Positions 50,244 through 59,339 of a stretch of 64,000 nt of DNA are shown piece after piece. Numbering within the stretch: the stretch's first letter is position 1; each line of letters begins with the position of its first letter. The stretch is taken from positions 84,582 to 148,581 of the forward strand of contig NZ_JAQTZS010000002.1 in the NCBI RefSeq assembly GCF_028687635.1, given 5' to 3'. A program made the position numbers and the translations under genes. The notes under the pieces are model-generated. The model saw only the letters and a program-made list of their open reading frames with translations. It made no database searches and was not told where the DNA came from. Source of the stretch: Malikia sp. Lineage in GTDB: Bacteria; Pseudomonadota; Gammaproteobacteria; Burkholderiales; Burkholderiaceae_C.

Positions 50244-51800
50244 TCAGTGCTGGAGGGCCTGGGCCAGACCGCCCCATTGCTCGCTGAAGAGGCCGGGGTC
50301 CATGGTCTTGAGGTCGCGGATGAGGGGCTTGAACGCCATGTGGGCCAGCACGTCGCGCTCCAGGTCCACGCCCGGCGCGATCTCGATCAGCTCCAGGCCG
50401 TCGGCCGTGAGGTGGAACACCGCGCGCTCGGTCACGAACAGCACCTGCTGCTCGCGCAGCGCGGCATCATGGCCGTTGAAGGTGATCTGCTCGACCCGCT
50501 CGATGAACTTCGCGCTCTTGCCTTCCTGGACGATCGTCAGCTGGCCATCGCCCACGCTCACCTTGAGTCCGCCGGCGGTGAAGGTGCCGCAGAACACGAT
50601 CTTCCTGGTGCAGCGGGTGATGTTGATGAAGCCACCGCAACCGACCGGACGGCCGTTGAACTTGCTGACGTTGACGTTGCCGTGCAGGTCGGTTTGCGCC
50701 AGGCCCAGGAAGGTGGCGTCGAGTCCGCCGCCGTCGTAGAAGTCGAACTGCGCGCTCTGCTCGATCATCGACTCCGGGTTGTAGGACAGGCCGAAGTCGC
50801 CGAGCTGGGCCGGAATGCCGCCGTTGACGCCGGACTCCACGCTCAGGCTCAGCAGCTCGGCCACGCCTTCCTCGGCCGCCACCGACGGGATGCCCGCCGG
50901 CACGCCGATGCCCAGGTTGGTCTGCGCGCCCGGGTGCAGCTCCATCGCGGCGCGGCGCGCGATCACCTTGCGCTCGTCGAGCGCCATCGGTTCGAGCGAG
51001 CCCAGCGGCACCTTGACCTCGCCGCTGAAGGCGGGGTTGTAGCGGGTGGCGATCGACTGCATGTGGTTCTCGGCCTGCGCCACCACCACATAGTCCACCA
51101 GGAAGCCCGGCACCTTGACCGACTTCGGATGCAGGCTGCCGGCCTTGACGACGCGCTCGACCTGGCAGATCACGATGCCGCCCCAGCGCCTGGCGGCCTG
51201 GGCGATGGAGAGCTGCTCCAGCAGTACCCCTTCCTTGTCCAGCGCGATGTTGCCGTTCTCGTCGGCCACGCTGCCACGGATGATGCCGACATCGATGCGC
51301 GGCGGGGCGTAGTAGAGCCATTCCTGGCCCTCGAACTCCACCAGCTTGACCAGGTCCTCGGTGGTGCCGGCATTCATCTTGCCGCCTTCCTGGCGCGGAT
51401 CGACGAAGGTGCCCAGGCCGACCTGTGTCAGCAGGCCCGGCGAGCGGTTGGCGGTCTGGCGCGTCAGGTGCGACAGCGAGCCTTGCGGGAAGTTGTAGGC
51501 CTCCACCTCGTTGTCGGCCACCATGCGCATCATTTCCTTGCCGGTCTGGCCGAAGTGGCCCGCGACCACGCGCTTGATCAGGCCCTGGTGTGCGAAATGC
51601 TTCATGCCGGCGTCGTTGGCGTTGCCGATGGCGCCACAGGCCCAGGTGCTGAGCAGGCGCGGGTGGCCGGTTTCCAGGAACTGGCGCTCGATGCCCTTGA
51701 GCACTTCCTCGGCCAGCCCGGCCATGGCCAGTCCGCCCAGAAAGAGGGTGGCGTGGTCCTGGATGAGGGCGCCGGCTTGGTCGGCGGTGATGATTTTCAT
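50244..51800 (-). CDS. Class I acyl-CoA:acetate/3-ketoacid CoA-transferase (fused subunits)
   Basis: CoA-transferase of 518 residues with both family I halves in one chain (YdiF/propionate CoA-transferase type). The catalytic Glu is in LSLSVESGVNGGIPAQLG (about residue 330), preceded by the glycine-rich NLGIGVPAGIPS. The N-terminal half contains GTFVDPRQEGGKMNAGTTED. It moves CoA between a carboxylate and acetyl- or acyl-CoA; here it could activate an aromatic acid at the expense of acetyl-CoA or recover CoA from acetoacetyl-type products. It overlaps no neighbour (43 and 49 base gaps) and is co-directional with the rest of the operon. Confidence 0.9.
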   Translation of the reverse strand: MKIITADQAGALIQDHATLFLGGLAMAGLAEEVLKGIERQFLETGHPRLLSTWACGAIGNANDAGMKHFAHQGLIKRVVAGHFGQTGKEMMRMVADNEVEAYNFPQGSLSHLTRQTANRSPGLLTQVGLGTFVDPRQEGGKMNAGTTEDLVKLVEFEGQEWLYYAPPRIDVGIIRGSVADENGNIALDKEGVLLEQLSIAQAARRWGGIVICQVERVVKAGSLHPKSVKVPGFLVDYVVVAQAENHMQSIATRYNPAFSGEVKVPLGSLEPMALDERKVIARRAAMELHPGAQTNLGIGVPAGIPSVAAEEGVAELLSLSVESGVNGGIPAQLGDFGLSYNPESMIEQSAQFDFYDGGGLDATFLGLAQTDLHGNVNVSKFNGRPVGCGGFINITRCTRKIVFCGTFTAGGLKVSVGDGQLTIVQEGKSAKFIERVEQITFNGHDAALREQQVLFVTERAVFHLTADGLELIEIAPGVDLERDVLAHMAFKPLIRDLKTMDPGLFSEQWGGLAQALQH

Positions 51801-51843
51801 GTGCTTGCTTTCGGTGCGGGTGACTGGTGCGGCGCGTGACTTG

Positions 51844-53094
51844 TTAAGCGGTCGCGTCCGGGTTCTCGATCAGCAGCGCGATGCCCTGGCCGCCGCCGAT
51901 GCAGGCGCTGGAGATGCCCCAGCGCAGGCCGGAGCGCTTGAGTTCGCGCGCCAGGGTGATGGTCAGGCGCACGCCGGTGCTGGCCAGCGGATGGCCCAGG
52001 GCGATGGCGCCACCGTTGACGTTGAGCTTGGCCAGGTCCAGGCCCAGCTCGCGGCCCACGGCCAGGGTTTGCGCGCCCTGGGCTTCGTTGATCTCGAAGC
52101 GGCCGATGTCGCCCAGTTGCAGCCCGCTGCGCTCCAGCAGCAGGCGGATCGCCGCCGCCGGGCCGATGCCCATGATCTCGGGCGGCACGCCCACGGCGGC
52201 GGCGGCCACCACGCGCGCCAGCGGCTGCTTGCCGTTGGCCCTGGCGTAGGCGCCCGAGGTGACGACACAGGCCGCCGCCGCGTCCACCAGCGCCGAGCTG
52301 TTGCCGCCGGTCTGCACGCCGCCCTCGTAGACCGGGCGCAGCTTGGCCAGCACCTCGGCCGGCGAGAGGCGCGGATGGGTGTCGGCCGCCACCTCGGTCA
52401 GCTTGCCCTGCAGCTTGATGCCGCGCGTCTGGTAGCCTTCGAGCTCGAACTTCTCGCTGATGACCGGCACGATCTCGCCGGCCAGGAAGCCGCTTGCCTG
52501 CGCCGCCACCGCCTTGGCGAACGATTCGGCGGCGAACTGGTCCACCTCCTCGCGCGTGATGCCGTATTGCGTGGCCAGGTTCTCGGCGGTCTGGATCATG
52601 TTGATGCCGGCGGCCGGGTCCTTCAGCGCCTCCCACATGTAGTCCTTGAAGCCGACCGGGGCGCCGAGCTTGAAGCCGGTGCGGTGGTCGAAGGCGGCAA
52701 TGGGGTTGCGCGTCATGCTTTCGGTGCCCACCACCAGCGCGGTGTCGCAGGCGCCGGCCTCGATCTGCTCGCCGGCCTGGCGGAACAGCTCGAAGCCGGT
52801 GCCGCAGATGCGCTGCGCCATGACGGCCGGCACTTGCTGCGGCACGCCGGCGTAGAGGCCGATGTGGCGCGGCAGGAAGAACTGGTCGAAGTCGCCCGGG
52901 GCCATGTTGCCGGTGATGACCGACTCGATCTCGGCGCCGCTCATGCCGTTGCGCTTGAGCGCCTCGCGCGCGGCCTTGATGCCGAGGTCGGTCGGCGAGA
53001 TATGGCCGAGCGCGCCGCAGTAGTCCACCATCGGGGTGCGAACGCCTTCGAGCATCCAGACGTCGTTGAAGGCGTTGAAGAATCCTTGTGCCAT
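51844..53094 (-). CDS. Thiolase (acetyl-CoA acyltransferase)
   Basis: Thiolase of 416 residues with all catalytic residues: nucleophile Cys in QRICGTGFEL (about 96), His in NGGAIALGHPLASTG and second Cys in SSACIGGGQGIA. In this operon it is expected to cleave 3-keto-3-arylpropanoyl-CoA into acetyl-CoA and aroyl-CoA. Ordinary beta-oxidation of fatty acids is the alternative, but the neighbours (feruloyl-CoA synthase, aroyl-CoA-type thioesterase) favour an aromatic substrate. 25-base gap after the synthase gene. Confidence 0.92.
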   Translation of the reverse strand: MAQGFFNAFNDVWMLEGVRTPMVDYCGALGHISPTDLGIKAAREALKRNGMSGAEIESVITGNMAPGDFDQFFLPRHIGLYAGVPQQVPAVMAQRICGTGFELFRQAGEQIEAGACDTALVVGTESMTRNPIAAFDHRTGFKLGAPVGFKDYMWEALKDPAAGINMIQTAENLATQYGITREEVDQFAAESFAKAVAAQASGFLAGEIVPVISEKFELEGYQTRGIKLQGKLTEVAADTHPRLSPAEVLAKLRPVYEGGVQTGGNSSALVDAAAACVVTSGAYARANGKQPLARVVAAAAVGVPPEIMGIGPAAAIRLLLERSGLQLGDIGRFEINEAQGAQTLAVGRELGLDLAKLNVNGGAIALGHPLASTGVRLTITLARELKRSGLRWGISSACIGGGQGIALLIENPDATA

Positions 53095-53119
53095 GTGAGT
53101 GTTCCTTGTGTGGCCGGGT

Positions 53120-54985
53120 TCAGGCCTGGGGTTTGATGAGGTAGTGCAGCGCGTCGGCGTGCAGCTTGGCGACGGTATCGGCGCGCTGAGTCAGCACCGC
53201 GCGCTGGTTGATCGAGCCCTTGTCGGTGATCTCGCCACGGTCCAGCGTCGGCGGGTCGGCCAGCAGGCACAGCCGGGCAATGCGGTTGGCGCTGCCGGTG
53301 GCGGTCCTGGCCAGTTCGTCGACGATCTGCTGGAACTTCGCCAGCACCGGCGCGCTGTCGACCACCTCGTGCATGGAGGTGTCGGCCGGCAGCCCGGACA
53401 GCGCGCGCACGGCCTGGGTCGGGAACACCATGGCGCCGACCTCCTTCATGTTCAGGCCCGTGATCACCACGTCCTGGACATAGGGGGCGCCGGCGGCGAT
53501 GATCTTGCCGCGCAGCGGCCCGACGCTGACGAAGGTGCCGGTGGAGAGCTTGAAGTCCTCGGCGATGCGGCCGTCGAACTTCAGGCCCAGGTGGATGTCG
53601 GTCTCGTCGATCCACTTGACCGCGTCGCCGGACTTGAAGAAGCCTTCCTCGTCGAAGGCCTCGGCGGTCTCCTGCGGCGCGCGCCAGTAGCCCGGCGTGA
53701 TGTTGGGGCCACGGTAGCGGATCTCGGTCTTGCCCTGCATGTCCACCAGCTTGACCTGCATGCCCGGGGTCGGCACGCCGAGGTCGCCGGCCGAGACGTC
53801 CGGGGTGGTGACGTAGAGGCCGAAGGGGCCGGATTCGGTCATGCCCAGGCCAGTGCTCATGACGATGCGTTCGCCGATTTCGAGCTCCTCGCTCTCGTAC
53901 AGGCTGTCCCAGACCGGCTGCGCCAGCGAGGCGGCGGCGTAGAAGAACATCTTGACGCGCGACAGCAGGGTCTTGCGCAGCAGCGGGTCGGTCTTCATCG
54001 CGGCGGCGATGGTCTCGAAGCCGGTCGGCACGTTGAAGTAGACGGTGGGCGCGATTTCCCGCAGGTTGCGCAGCGTCTCGTGCACCAGCGCCGGGGTCGG
54101 CTTGCCGTCGTCGATGTAGAGCGTGCCGCCGTTGTAGAGCACCATGCCGGCGTTGTGGTTGCCGCCGAAGGTGTGGTTCCAGGGCAGCCAGTCCACCAGC
54201 ACCAGCGGCTCCTGGGTCAGCACCGGCATCGACTGGCACATCTGCTGCTGGTTGGCGCACCACATGCGCTGGGTGTTGATGACCGCCTTGGGCAGCTTGG
54301 TCGAGCCGCTGGTGAACATGAACTTGACGATGCTGTCCGGGCCGGTGGCGGCGATCGCGGCGTCGACCGCCGGCGTCTCGGGCGTGGCGCAGAGCGATTC
54401 GAAGGAGGTACTGCTCAGGCCGGGTAGCTCGCCCTCGACCAGCACCAGCTCCATGTCGGGGCTGGCCACGGCCCGCAGCGCCTTGCCGTAGCGCGCCGCG
54501 TCGGCCGCGAACAGCAGGCCCGGCGTGACCGTGTTGATCACATGGCGCAGCTTGTCGTAATCCTGGCTGATCAGCGAGTAGGCGGTCGAAGTCTGCACAT
54601 AGGGCACGCCCGCCAGCATGCAGCCCAGCGACAGCAGCGCGTGCTCCAGGCTGTTCTCGGACAGGATCACGACCGGCCGCTCGACGCTCAGGCCACGCGC
54701 GATCAGGCCCTGCGCGATCCGGCGCGCGGTCTGCCAGGCCTCGCCGTAACTCAGGTGTCGCCAGTCACCCAGGCTGCCGTCGGGCAGCTTGACGCGGCGC
54801 GCCATGAAGCTGCGTGTCGGCACGGTCTCGGCCCAGTGCCGGAGCCGGTCGGTCATGCGCCCGGGGTAGGGCAGCAGCGGCTGGTCGGCCTGCAGGTAAT
54901 GGGTGCCGGGCGCGCCGTCGCGCAGCTTGACCCGGGTTACGCCGAAGATCAGCGGGCGGTACTTGGGGGACTGGTCGAAATTCAT
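53120..54985 (-). CDS. fcs: Feruloyl-CoA synthase
   Basis: AMP-forming acyl-CoA synthetase of 621 residues, the long form characteristic of feruloyl-CoA synthase. P-loop FMFTSGSTKLPKAVINT (about 215-231), YFNVPTGFETI, the A5 motif STGLGMTESGPFG, and the adenylate-binding SGDAVKWIDE and GLKFDGRIAEDFK. It activates ferulate, p-coumarate or caffeate with ATP and CoA. It lies 48 bases after the hydratase gene and 25 bases before the thiolase gene. No vanillin dehydrogenase gene is adjacent, which fits a beta-oxidative rather than a vanillin-forming route. Confidence 0.9.
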   Translation of the reverse strand: MNFDQSPKYRPLIFGVTRVKLRDGAPGTHYLQADQPLLPYPGRMTDRLRHWAETVPTRSFMARRVKLPDGSLGDWRHLSYGEAWQTARRIAQGLIARGLSVERPVVILSENSLEHALLSLGCMLAGVPYVQTSTAYSLISQDYDKLRHVINTVTPGLLFAADAARYGKALRAVASPDMELVLVEGELPGLSSTSFESLCATPETPAVDAAIAATGPDSIVKFMFTSGSTKLPKAVINTQRMWCANQQQMCQSMPVLTQEPLVLVDWLPWNHTFGGNHNAGMVLYNGGTLYIDDGKPTPALVHETLRNLREIAPTVYFNVPTGFETIAAAMKTDPLLRKTLLSRVKMFFYAAASLAQPVWDSLYESEELEIGERIVMSTGLGMTESGPFGLYVTTPDVSAGDLGVPTPGMQVKLVDMQGKTEIRYRGPNITPGYWRAPQETAEAFDEEGFFKSGDAVKWIDETDIHLGLKFDGRIAEDFKLSTGTFVSVGPLRGKIIAAGAPYVQDVVITGLNMKEVGAMVFPTQAVRALSGLPADTSMHEVVDSAPVLAKFQQIVDELARTATGSANRIARLCLLADPPTLDRGEITDKGSINQRAVLTQRADTVAKLHADALHYLIKPQA

Positions 54986-55033
54986 GTTCTTGTGCTCCTC
55001 TGCGGGGGGGTGGCGTCGGTTTGCTCGGACCGA

Positions 55034-55828
55034 TCAGGCCTTCTGGACCTTGGCCGCCTTGCCTTCGAGGAAGGCGCGCACGCGGGCCTTGGCCTCGGGC
55101 GCTGATTGCACGATCGACACCATCAGCGCCTCGGTGAAGAGGCCGTGGTCAGCCGGCTGCTCGGCGATGCGCGGCAGGGCGTGCATCAGCGCGTAGTTGG
55201 TCAGCGGCGCGTTGCTGGCGATGCGGTTGGCCAGTTCGAGCGCCTTGTCCAACGCCGTGCCGGTGGGCACCAGGTACTGGGCCAGGCCCACGCGCTCGCC
55301 ATCGATGGCGCCGTAGACGCGCCCGGTCAGCATCATGTCCATCATGCGGGCCGCGCCGATCAGCTTGGGGATGCGCACCGCGCCGCCGCCGCCGACGAAG
55401 ATGCCGCGCGTGCCCTCGGGCAGGGCGAAGAAGGCCGACTCGTCGGCCACGCGGATATGGCAGGCACTCGCCAGTTCCAGGCCGCCGCCGACGACGGCGC
55501 CGTGCAGCGCCACGATCACCGGCACCGGTCCCTTTTCAAGGCACTCCAGCGCGCTGTGCCACATGCGGGAGTGGTGCAGGCCCTCGCCCGCGTCGCGCTC
55601 CTGCAGCTCGGACAGGTCCAGGCCGGCGCAGAAATGCTCGCCCTCGCCATGGATGACGGCCGCGCGCGCTTCCTTGGGCAGGTGCTGGAAGATGTCGCGC
55701 AGGGCCAGGATCAGGCCGTCATTGAGCGCGTTGCGCTTGGCCGGACGGCACAGGCGGATCACGGCGACGCTGCCGCGCATTTCCAGCTGGATGGCGTCCT
55801 GGGCTGAGGGGGTGGACAAGTGGCTCAT
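55034..55828 (-). CDS. Enoyl-CoA hydratase/isomerase (crotonase family)
   Basis: Crotonase of 264 residues, first gene of the operon. Oxyanion-hole segments GEHFCAGLDLSEL and ALHGAVVGGGLELAS are present, and the second acid region reads FALPEGTRGIFVGGGGAVRI. It should hydrate the cinnamoyl-CoA double bond to 3-hydroxy-3-arylpropanoyl-CoA. Whether it also performs the retro-aldol step of feruloyl-CoA hydratase/lyase cannot be told from sequence, but the dehydrogenase and thiolase downstream make plain hydration likely. The start at 55828 (MSHLSTPSAQDA) was chosen; an in-frame start 19 codons upstream would run into the operator-like palindrome. Confidence 0.88.
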   Translation of the reverse strand: MSHLSTPSAQDAIQLEMRGSVAVIRLCRPAKRNALNDGLILALRDIFQHLPKEARAAVIHGEGEHFCAGLDLSELQERDAGEGLHHSRMWHSALECLEKGPVPVIVALHGAVVGGGLELASACHIRVADESAFFALPEGTRGIFVGGGGAVRIPKLIGAARMMDMMLTGRVYGAIDGERVGLAQYLVPTGTALDKALELANRIASNAPLTNYALMHALPRIAEQPADHGLFTEALMVSIVQSAPEAKARVRAFLEGKAAKVQKA

Positions 55829-55863
55829 GATCGATTCGGCTTGGAGTGGATGAAAGGGATATA

Positions 55864-55882
55864 AAGTTATATCGAATAACTT
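55864..55882. promoter_or_regulatory. Palindrome, candidate MarR operator
   Basis: AAGTTATATCGAATAACTT: 7-bp perfect arms with a 5-base centre, 36 bases upstream of the hydratase ATG in the 250-bp divergent region facing the TRAP binding-protein gene. Size and AT-rich arms fit MarR-type sites. Control by the operon's own MarR protein is inferred, not shown. Confidence 0.5.
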
Positions 55883-55920
55883 CATGTTCTCATGATTTCG
55901 ATCGGCTTTTGATCGGGGTT

Positions 55921-55949
55921 AACCCTTGGTGGCTGTTCTTCCAAGGGTT
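55921..55949. other. 9-bp inverted repeat in the divergent promoter region
   Basis: AACCCTTGG and CCAAGGGTT are perfect complements separated by 11 bases, followed on the plus strand by TTTT. It could be a second regulator site or a weak terminator of leftward or rightward readthrough. It lies 130 bases before the TRAP protein ATG. Confidence 0.4.
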
Positions 55950-56078
55950 TTCACGGGGTTATGGCCAGAAAATGCCGTGCATCTATCGATTCATGACGTA
56001 GCAAGGGAAAACACCAGGTTGGCCGATCATGGGGTCGGCGCAGAATATGGATATCTAAAATAACCTTAAAGCAAGCGC

Positions 56079-57188
56079 ATGACATCCATCGCAACCCACA
56101 AGTCAACCCGCAAGTCCCGGTCGACGGCGGTTTCCAGCTGGCGCTCGGCACCGAGCCAGCTGCTCGCCAGCCTGAGCCTGGCGCTGCCGGCCCTGTTCGG
56201 CGCCTCGGCGGTCCAGGCCCAGCAGATCACGATCAAGTACTCGCATTTCCTGCCGGCGAACTCGGGCTTCAACCAGAAGGTGGCGCTGCCCTGGTGCGCC
56301 GCGATCGAGAAGGATTCGGGCGGCAAGATGAAGTGCCAGCTCTACCCCTCGCTGGCGCTGGGCGGCACGCCGGCGCAGCTGGCCGACCAGGTCAAGAACG
56401 GCGTGGCCGACGTGGTCTGGACCTCGCCGAGCTACTCGACCGGGCGCTTTCCGCGCACCGAGGCGCTTGAGCTGCCGTTCACGCTGCCGGGCGACGGTCT
56501 GGCCGGCTCGCGCGCGATGTGGGACTATGCCCAGCAATACGCCATGGCGGACTTCAAGGATTTCAAGCTGCTGGCCATCCACAGCGGCGGCAACAGCGTC
56601 ATCAGCACCGCCAGCAAGCCCATCCTGTCGGCGGCCGACCTCAAGGGCCTCAAGGTGCGCAGCCCGTCGCGCTTTGCCGCGCTGTTCCTGTCGGCGATCG
56701 GCAGCACCCCGGTCAACATGCCGCTGGCGCAGGTGACCGAGGGCATTTCCAAGGGCGTGATCGATGGCGCCATGATTCCCTGGGAGGTGTTGCCCGCGAT
56801 CAAGGTCGACGAGGTGACCAAGTACCACATCGAGGGGATGCCGAACCAGCCCGGTTTCATCCAGACGCCGATGGCCATCCTGATGAACAAGGCCAAGTAC
56901 GACAGCCTGGCGCCCGAGTTCAAGGCCGTGATCGACAAGCACAGCGGCCAGGCCCTGGTCGACCTGATCGGCAAGGCCTGGGACGATGGCATCGCCGACA
57001 CGCGCAAGAAGCTCGCCGCGCAGGGCAACAAGACCCTGGTGATCAAGGACGCCGACTACAACGCGATGAAGAAGAGCACCGCTTCGGTCGAGGCCGACTG
57101 GGTCAGGCAGGCCAATGCCCGTGGCCTGGACGGCAACAAGCTGGCGACCGAAGTCCACGCCATCGGCAACAAGTACCTCGGCAAGTGA
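56079..57188 (+). CDS. TRAP transporter solute-binding protein (DctP family)
   Basis: Periplasmic extracytoplasmic binding protein of 369 residues for carboxylates, the DctP component of a TRAP transporter. A long positively charged leader precedes the hydrophobic core (LLASLSLALPALFGASAVQA, cleavage expected before QQITIKYSHF). Family segments: LYPSLALGGTPAQLADQVKN and GLKVRSPSR with the carboxylate-binding Arg. No DctQ/DctM membrane genes follow; the next gene is convergent. It is divergent from the hydroxycinnamate operon, so an aromatic carboxylate is a plausible ligand. ATG 56079 has only a weak ribosome site. Confidence 0.9.
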   Translation: MTSIATHKSTRKSRSTAVSSWRSAPSQLLASLSLALPALFGASAVQAQQITIKYSHFLPANSGFNQKVALPWCAAIEKDSGGKMKCQLYPSLALGGTPAQLADQVKNGVADVVWTSPSYSTGRFPRTEALELPFTLPGDGLAGSRAMWDYAQQYAMADFKDFKLLAIHSGGNSVISTASKPILSAADLKGLKVRSPSRFAALFLSAIGSTPVNMPLAQVTEGISKGVIDGAMIPWEVLPAIKVDEVTKYHIEGMPNQPGFIQTPMAILMNKAKYDSLAPEFKAVIDKHSGQALVDLIGKAWDDGIADTRKKLAAQGNKTLVIKDADYNAMKKSTASVEADWVRQANARGLDGNKLATEVHAIGNKYLGK

Positions 57189-57189
57189 G

Positions 57190-57206
57190 GCTGGCGCCGG
57201 GCCAGC
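57190..57206. terminator. Short hairpin between convergent genes
   Basis: GCTGGC and GCCAGC form a 6-bp stem with a 5-base loop just after the TRAP protein stop, in the 39-base gap before the convergent M50 gene. There is no T-run. Confidence 0.3.
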
Positions 57207-57227
57207 TTGCCAGCTTGGCCTGACCGT

Positions 57228-59336
57228 TCAGAATCCGAGCTCCCGGATCAGCACCGCGGCGGCTTGCCTGAGGTAGCGCGAGGCCGGTGCCTCCCAGCTC
57301 GCGTGTACCGTCAGCTGGCCGCGCCAGGACAGCTGCCCCCAGTCGTCCAGCGCACCGGGCGGGACCTCGAACGCCACGCGGTAGACCGCGCGCTCGGGCA
57401 CCAGTTGGCCGGATTTCTCGCGCGTCAGCAAGTGGCCGCCTGACTGGAGCGCCAGTTCGGGGCGTGGCAGCACGCGGCTGGCGTCACGGTCGACCGATGC
57501 GACCTTGAGCCGCAGCGTATGGTGCTCGGAACCTTCGGCGACGAACAGCGCCTTGTCGCCCACGGTCACCCGCTGCACCGCGTCCTCGTCCAGCCAGGTC
57601 TCGACCAGCCAGCGGCCGTCGTCGCGCACCAGCAGAGCGACCTTTTCCTTGCGTGCCAGCCACTGGCCGACCCGCAGGTCGGGGTCGAGGTCGCGCAGGC
57701 GGCCGGCGAAGGGTGCCCGCGGCGCGTAGTGCAGCAGCTCGGTGTCCAGGCTCGCGAGCTCGGCCTGGGCGGTGACCAGGGCGTTCTCGTTGACCAGCAG
57801 CTGCTGGCGGCCCTCCGCGTCGAAGCCCGATGCCGCGGCCCGCCAGCGCATCCGTTCCACGCGCGCGAGCAGGGCCTGGCGCCGCATCCTGAGGTCGGGC
57901 ACGTAGAGCTGCAGCAGCACGGCACCCTGCGGCACGGGTTCGCCCTCCTGGAACGGCAGCGCCTCGACCCTCGCGCCCGAGGGCGCGTAGACCGGCCAGG
58001 TCTCGGCCGGGTGCAGCATCGCGCTGGCGGTGACCCGTCCCGGCCAGGGCAGCACGACCAGCAGCAAGGCGGCCGCCAGCAGCGCGAGGCTGTATCGGCT
58101 GCGCCGGCTGGTCCTGATCCTGGGCCAGCGTTCGGCCCAGGCTTTCCACTCCTGCTTGAGCGGCAACAGGATGAACCAGAGTATCTCGACCGCGAACAGC
58201 GCGATGCCGACCAGCTTGATGGCGAAGTGGTACACCAGCATCGCGATGCCCAGGAACACCACCAGGCGGTAGAGCCAGGTGGCCCAGGCAAACAGGATCA
58301 GCCCCGTCTCGCGCCGAAGCGAAAAATGTTCCGGCTTGGGCTCGCCGAGCGCGAACAGCCACTCGCGCAGCTTCCAGCGTGCCAGCGCGAAGCTGCGCTG
58401 GTGCAGGTTGGGCAGGTCCAGCCAGTCCGACAGGATGAAATAGCCATCGAAGCGCATGAAGGGGCTGGCGTTGACCGCCAGCGTCGCGACCCAGCTCGTG
58501 GTGGCGAGCACGAAGGCGGCCGAGCGCCAGGCGCCATCGGGCAGCAGTGCCCAGGCCAGCGTGGCCCAGGCCGCGATCACGAGTTCGGTGGCGATGCCGG
58601 CCGACGCGACCTGCAGCCGCTGCCAGCGGCTGGTCAGGCGCCAGGTCTCGTTGGTGTCGGTGTAGGCCACCGGCCACAGCACCAGGAAGGCCACCCCCAT
58701 CGTGGGTACCCGACAGCCCAGCCGCTTGGCGGTGAAGGCATGGCCGAGCTCGTGCAGGAACTTGACCGCGACCAGCGCGATGCCGTAGGCCGCCAGGCCG
58801 GACCCGCTGAAGGTGTCGACCAGCGAGGCGAAGAAGACCTCCCATTGCCTCGTGACCTGGAACAGGCCGAAGGCCAGCGCCGCCAGCGTCAGCGCCAGGA
58901 AGCCGCGGCTGTAGAAGGCGCCGGCAGCGCCTTGCCAGCGCTCCAGCCAGCCGTCGGGCCGCCACAGCGGCACGCGGAAGAACAGGTAGTGGTGCAGCAG
59001 CCATTTGAGCGGACTGCCCTCGATCTTCCTGAGCCGCTCGGCCAGTTGGCGCGCGCTGTCGGCGCCCTCGGGCTGGACCAGCTGGTGCTCCAGCAGGAAT
59101 TGCGCGACCTGCTTGACCTCCTCGGCGCCGATCCGCAGCGTGGTCTGGGCCGACACCGATTCGGCGATCGCCTGCGCGTCATCGAGCGACCAGCGGCTCA
59201 GGATCTCGAAGGTCGGCCAGTCCAGGCGCAGGAACTGGTTGCGCACCGGGTCGTGCAGGGTCCAGCTTGGCTGGCCGTCGCCCAGCGCGGGGCCAGGCAG
59301 GAGGTCGAGTTCCTCGCGCAGTCGGGGCAAGGCCAT
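57228..59336 (-). CDS. M50 metalloprotease / HlyD fusion with PqqD-like N-terminus
   Basis: A 702-residue polytopic protein. Residues about 20-90 ([20 protein letters not shown], a charged helical rest) resemble a PqqD-like winged-helix domain. An M50 (site-2 protease) core follows, with HELGH (195-199) in a membrane helix and the second metal region [20 protein letters not shown] (about 293-312). Four to six further helices lead to a C-terminal HlyD/biotinyl-lipoyl-like periplasmic part (about 445-702; [20 protein letters not shown]). Such fusions occur beside adaptors and giant exported proteins. It starts 3 bases after the adaptor gene. It likely works in export or processing of the repeat protein encoded upstream; whether the protease is active is unknown, though the zinc ligands are present. 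Confidence 0.82.
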   Translation of the reverse strand: MALPRLREELDLLPGPALGDGQPSWTLHDPVRNQFLRLDWPTFEILSRWSLDDAQAIAESVSAQTTLRIGAEEVKQVAQFLLEHQLVQPEGADSARQLAERLRKIEGSPLKWLLHHYLFFRVPLWRPDGWLERWQGAAGAFYSRGFLALTLAALAFGLFQVTRQWEVFFASLVDTFSGSGLAAYGIALVAVKFLHELGHAFTAKRLGCRVPTMGVAFLVLWPVAYTDTNETWRLTSRWQRLQVASAGIATELVIAAWATLAWALLPDGAWRSAAFVLATTSWVATLAVNASPFMRFDGYFILSDWLDLPNLHQRSFALARWKLREWLFALGEPKPEHFSLRRETGLILFAWATWLYRLVVFLGIAMLVYHFAIKLVGIALFAVEILWFILLPLKQEWKAWAERWPRIRTSRRSRYSLALLAAALLLVVLPWPGRVTASAMLHPAETWPVYAPSGARVEALPFQEGEPVPQGAVLLQLYVPDLRMRRQALLARVERMRWRAAASGFDAEGRQQLLVNENALVTAQAELASLDTELLHYAPRAPFAGRLRDLDPDLRVGQWLARKEKVALLVRDDGRWLVETWLDEDAVQRVTVGDKALFVAEGSEHHTLRLKVASVDRDASRVLPRPELALQSGGHLLTREKSGQLVPERAVYRVAFEVPPGALDDWGQLSWRGQLTVHASWEAPASRYLRQAAAVLIRELGF

Positions 59337-59339
59337 CGC

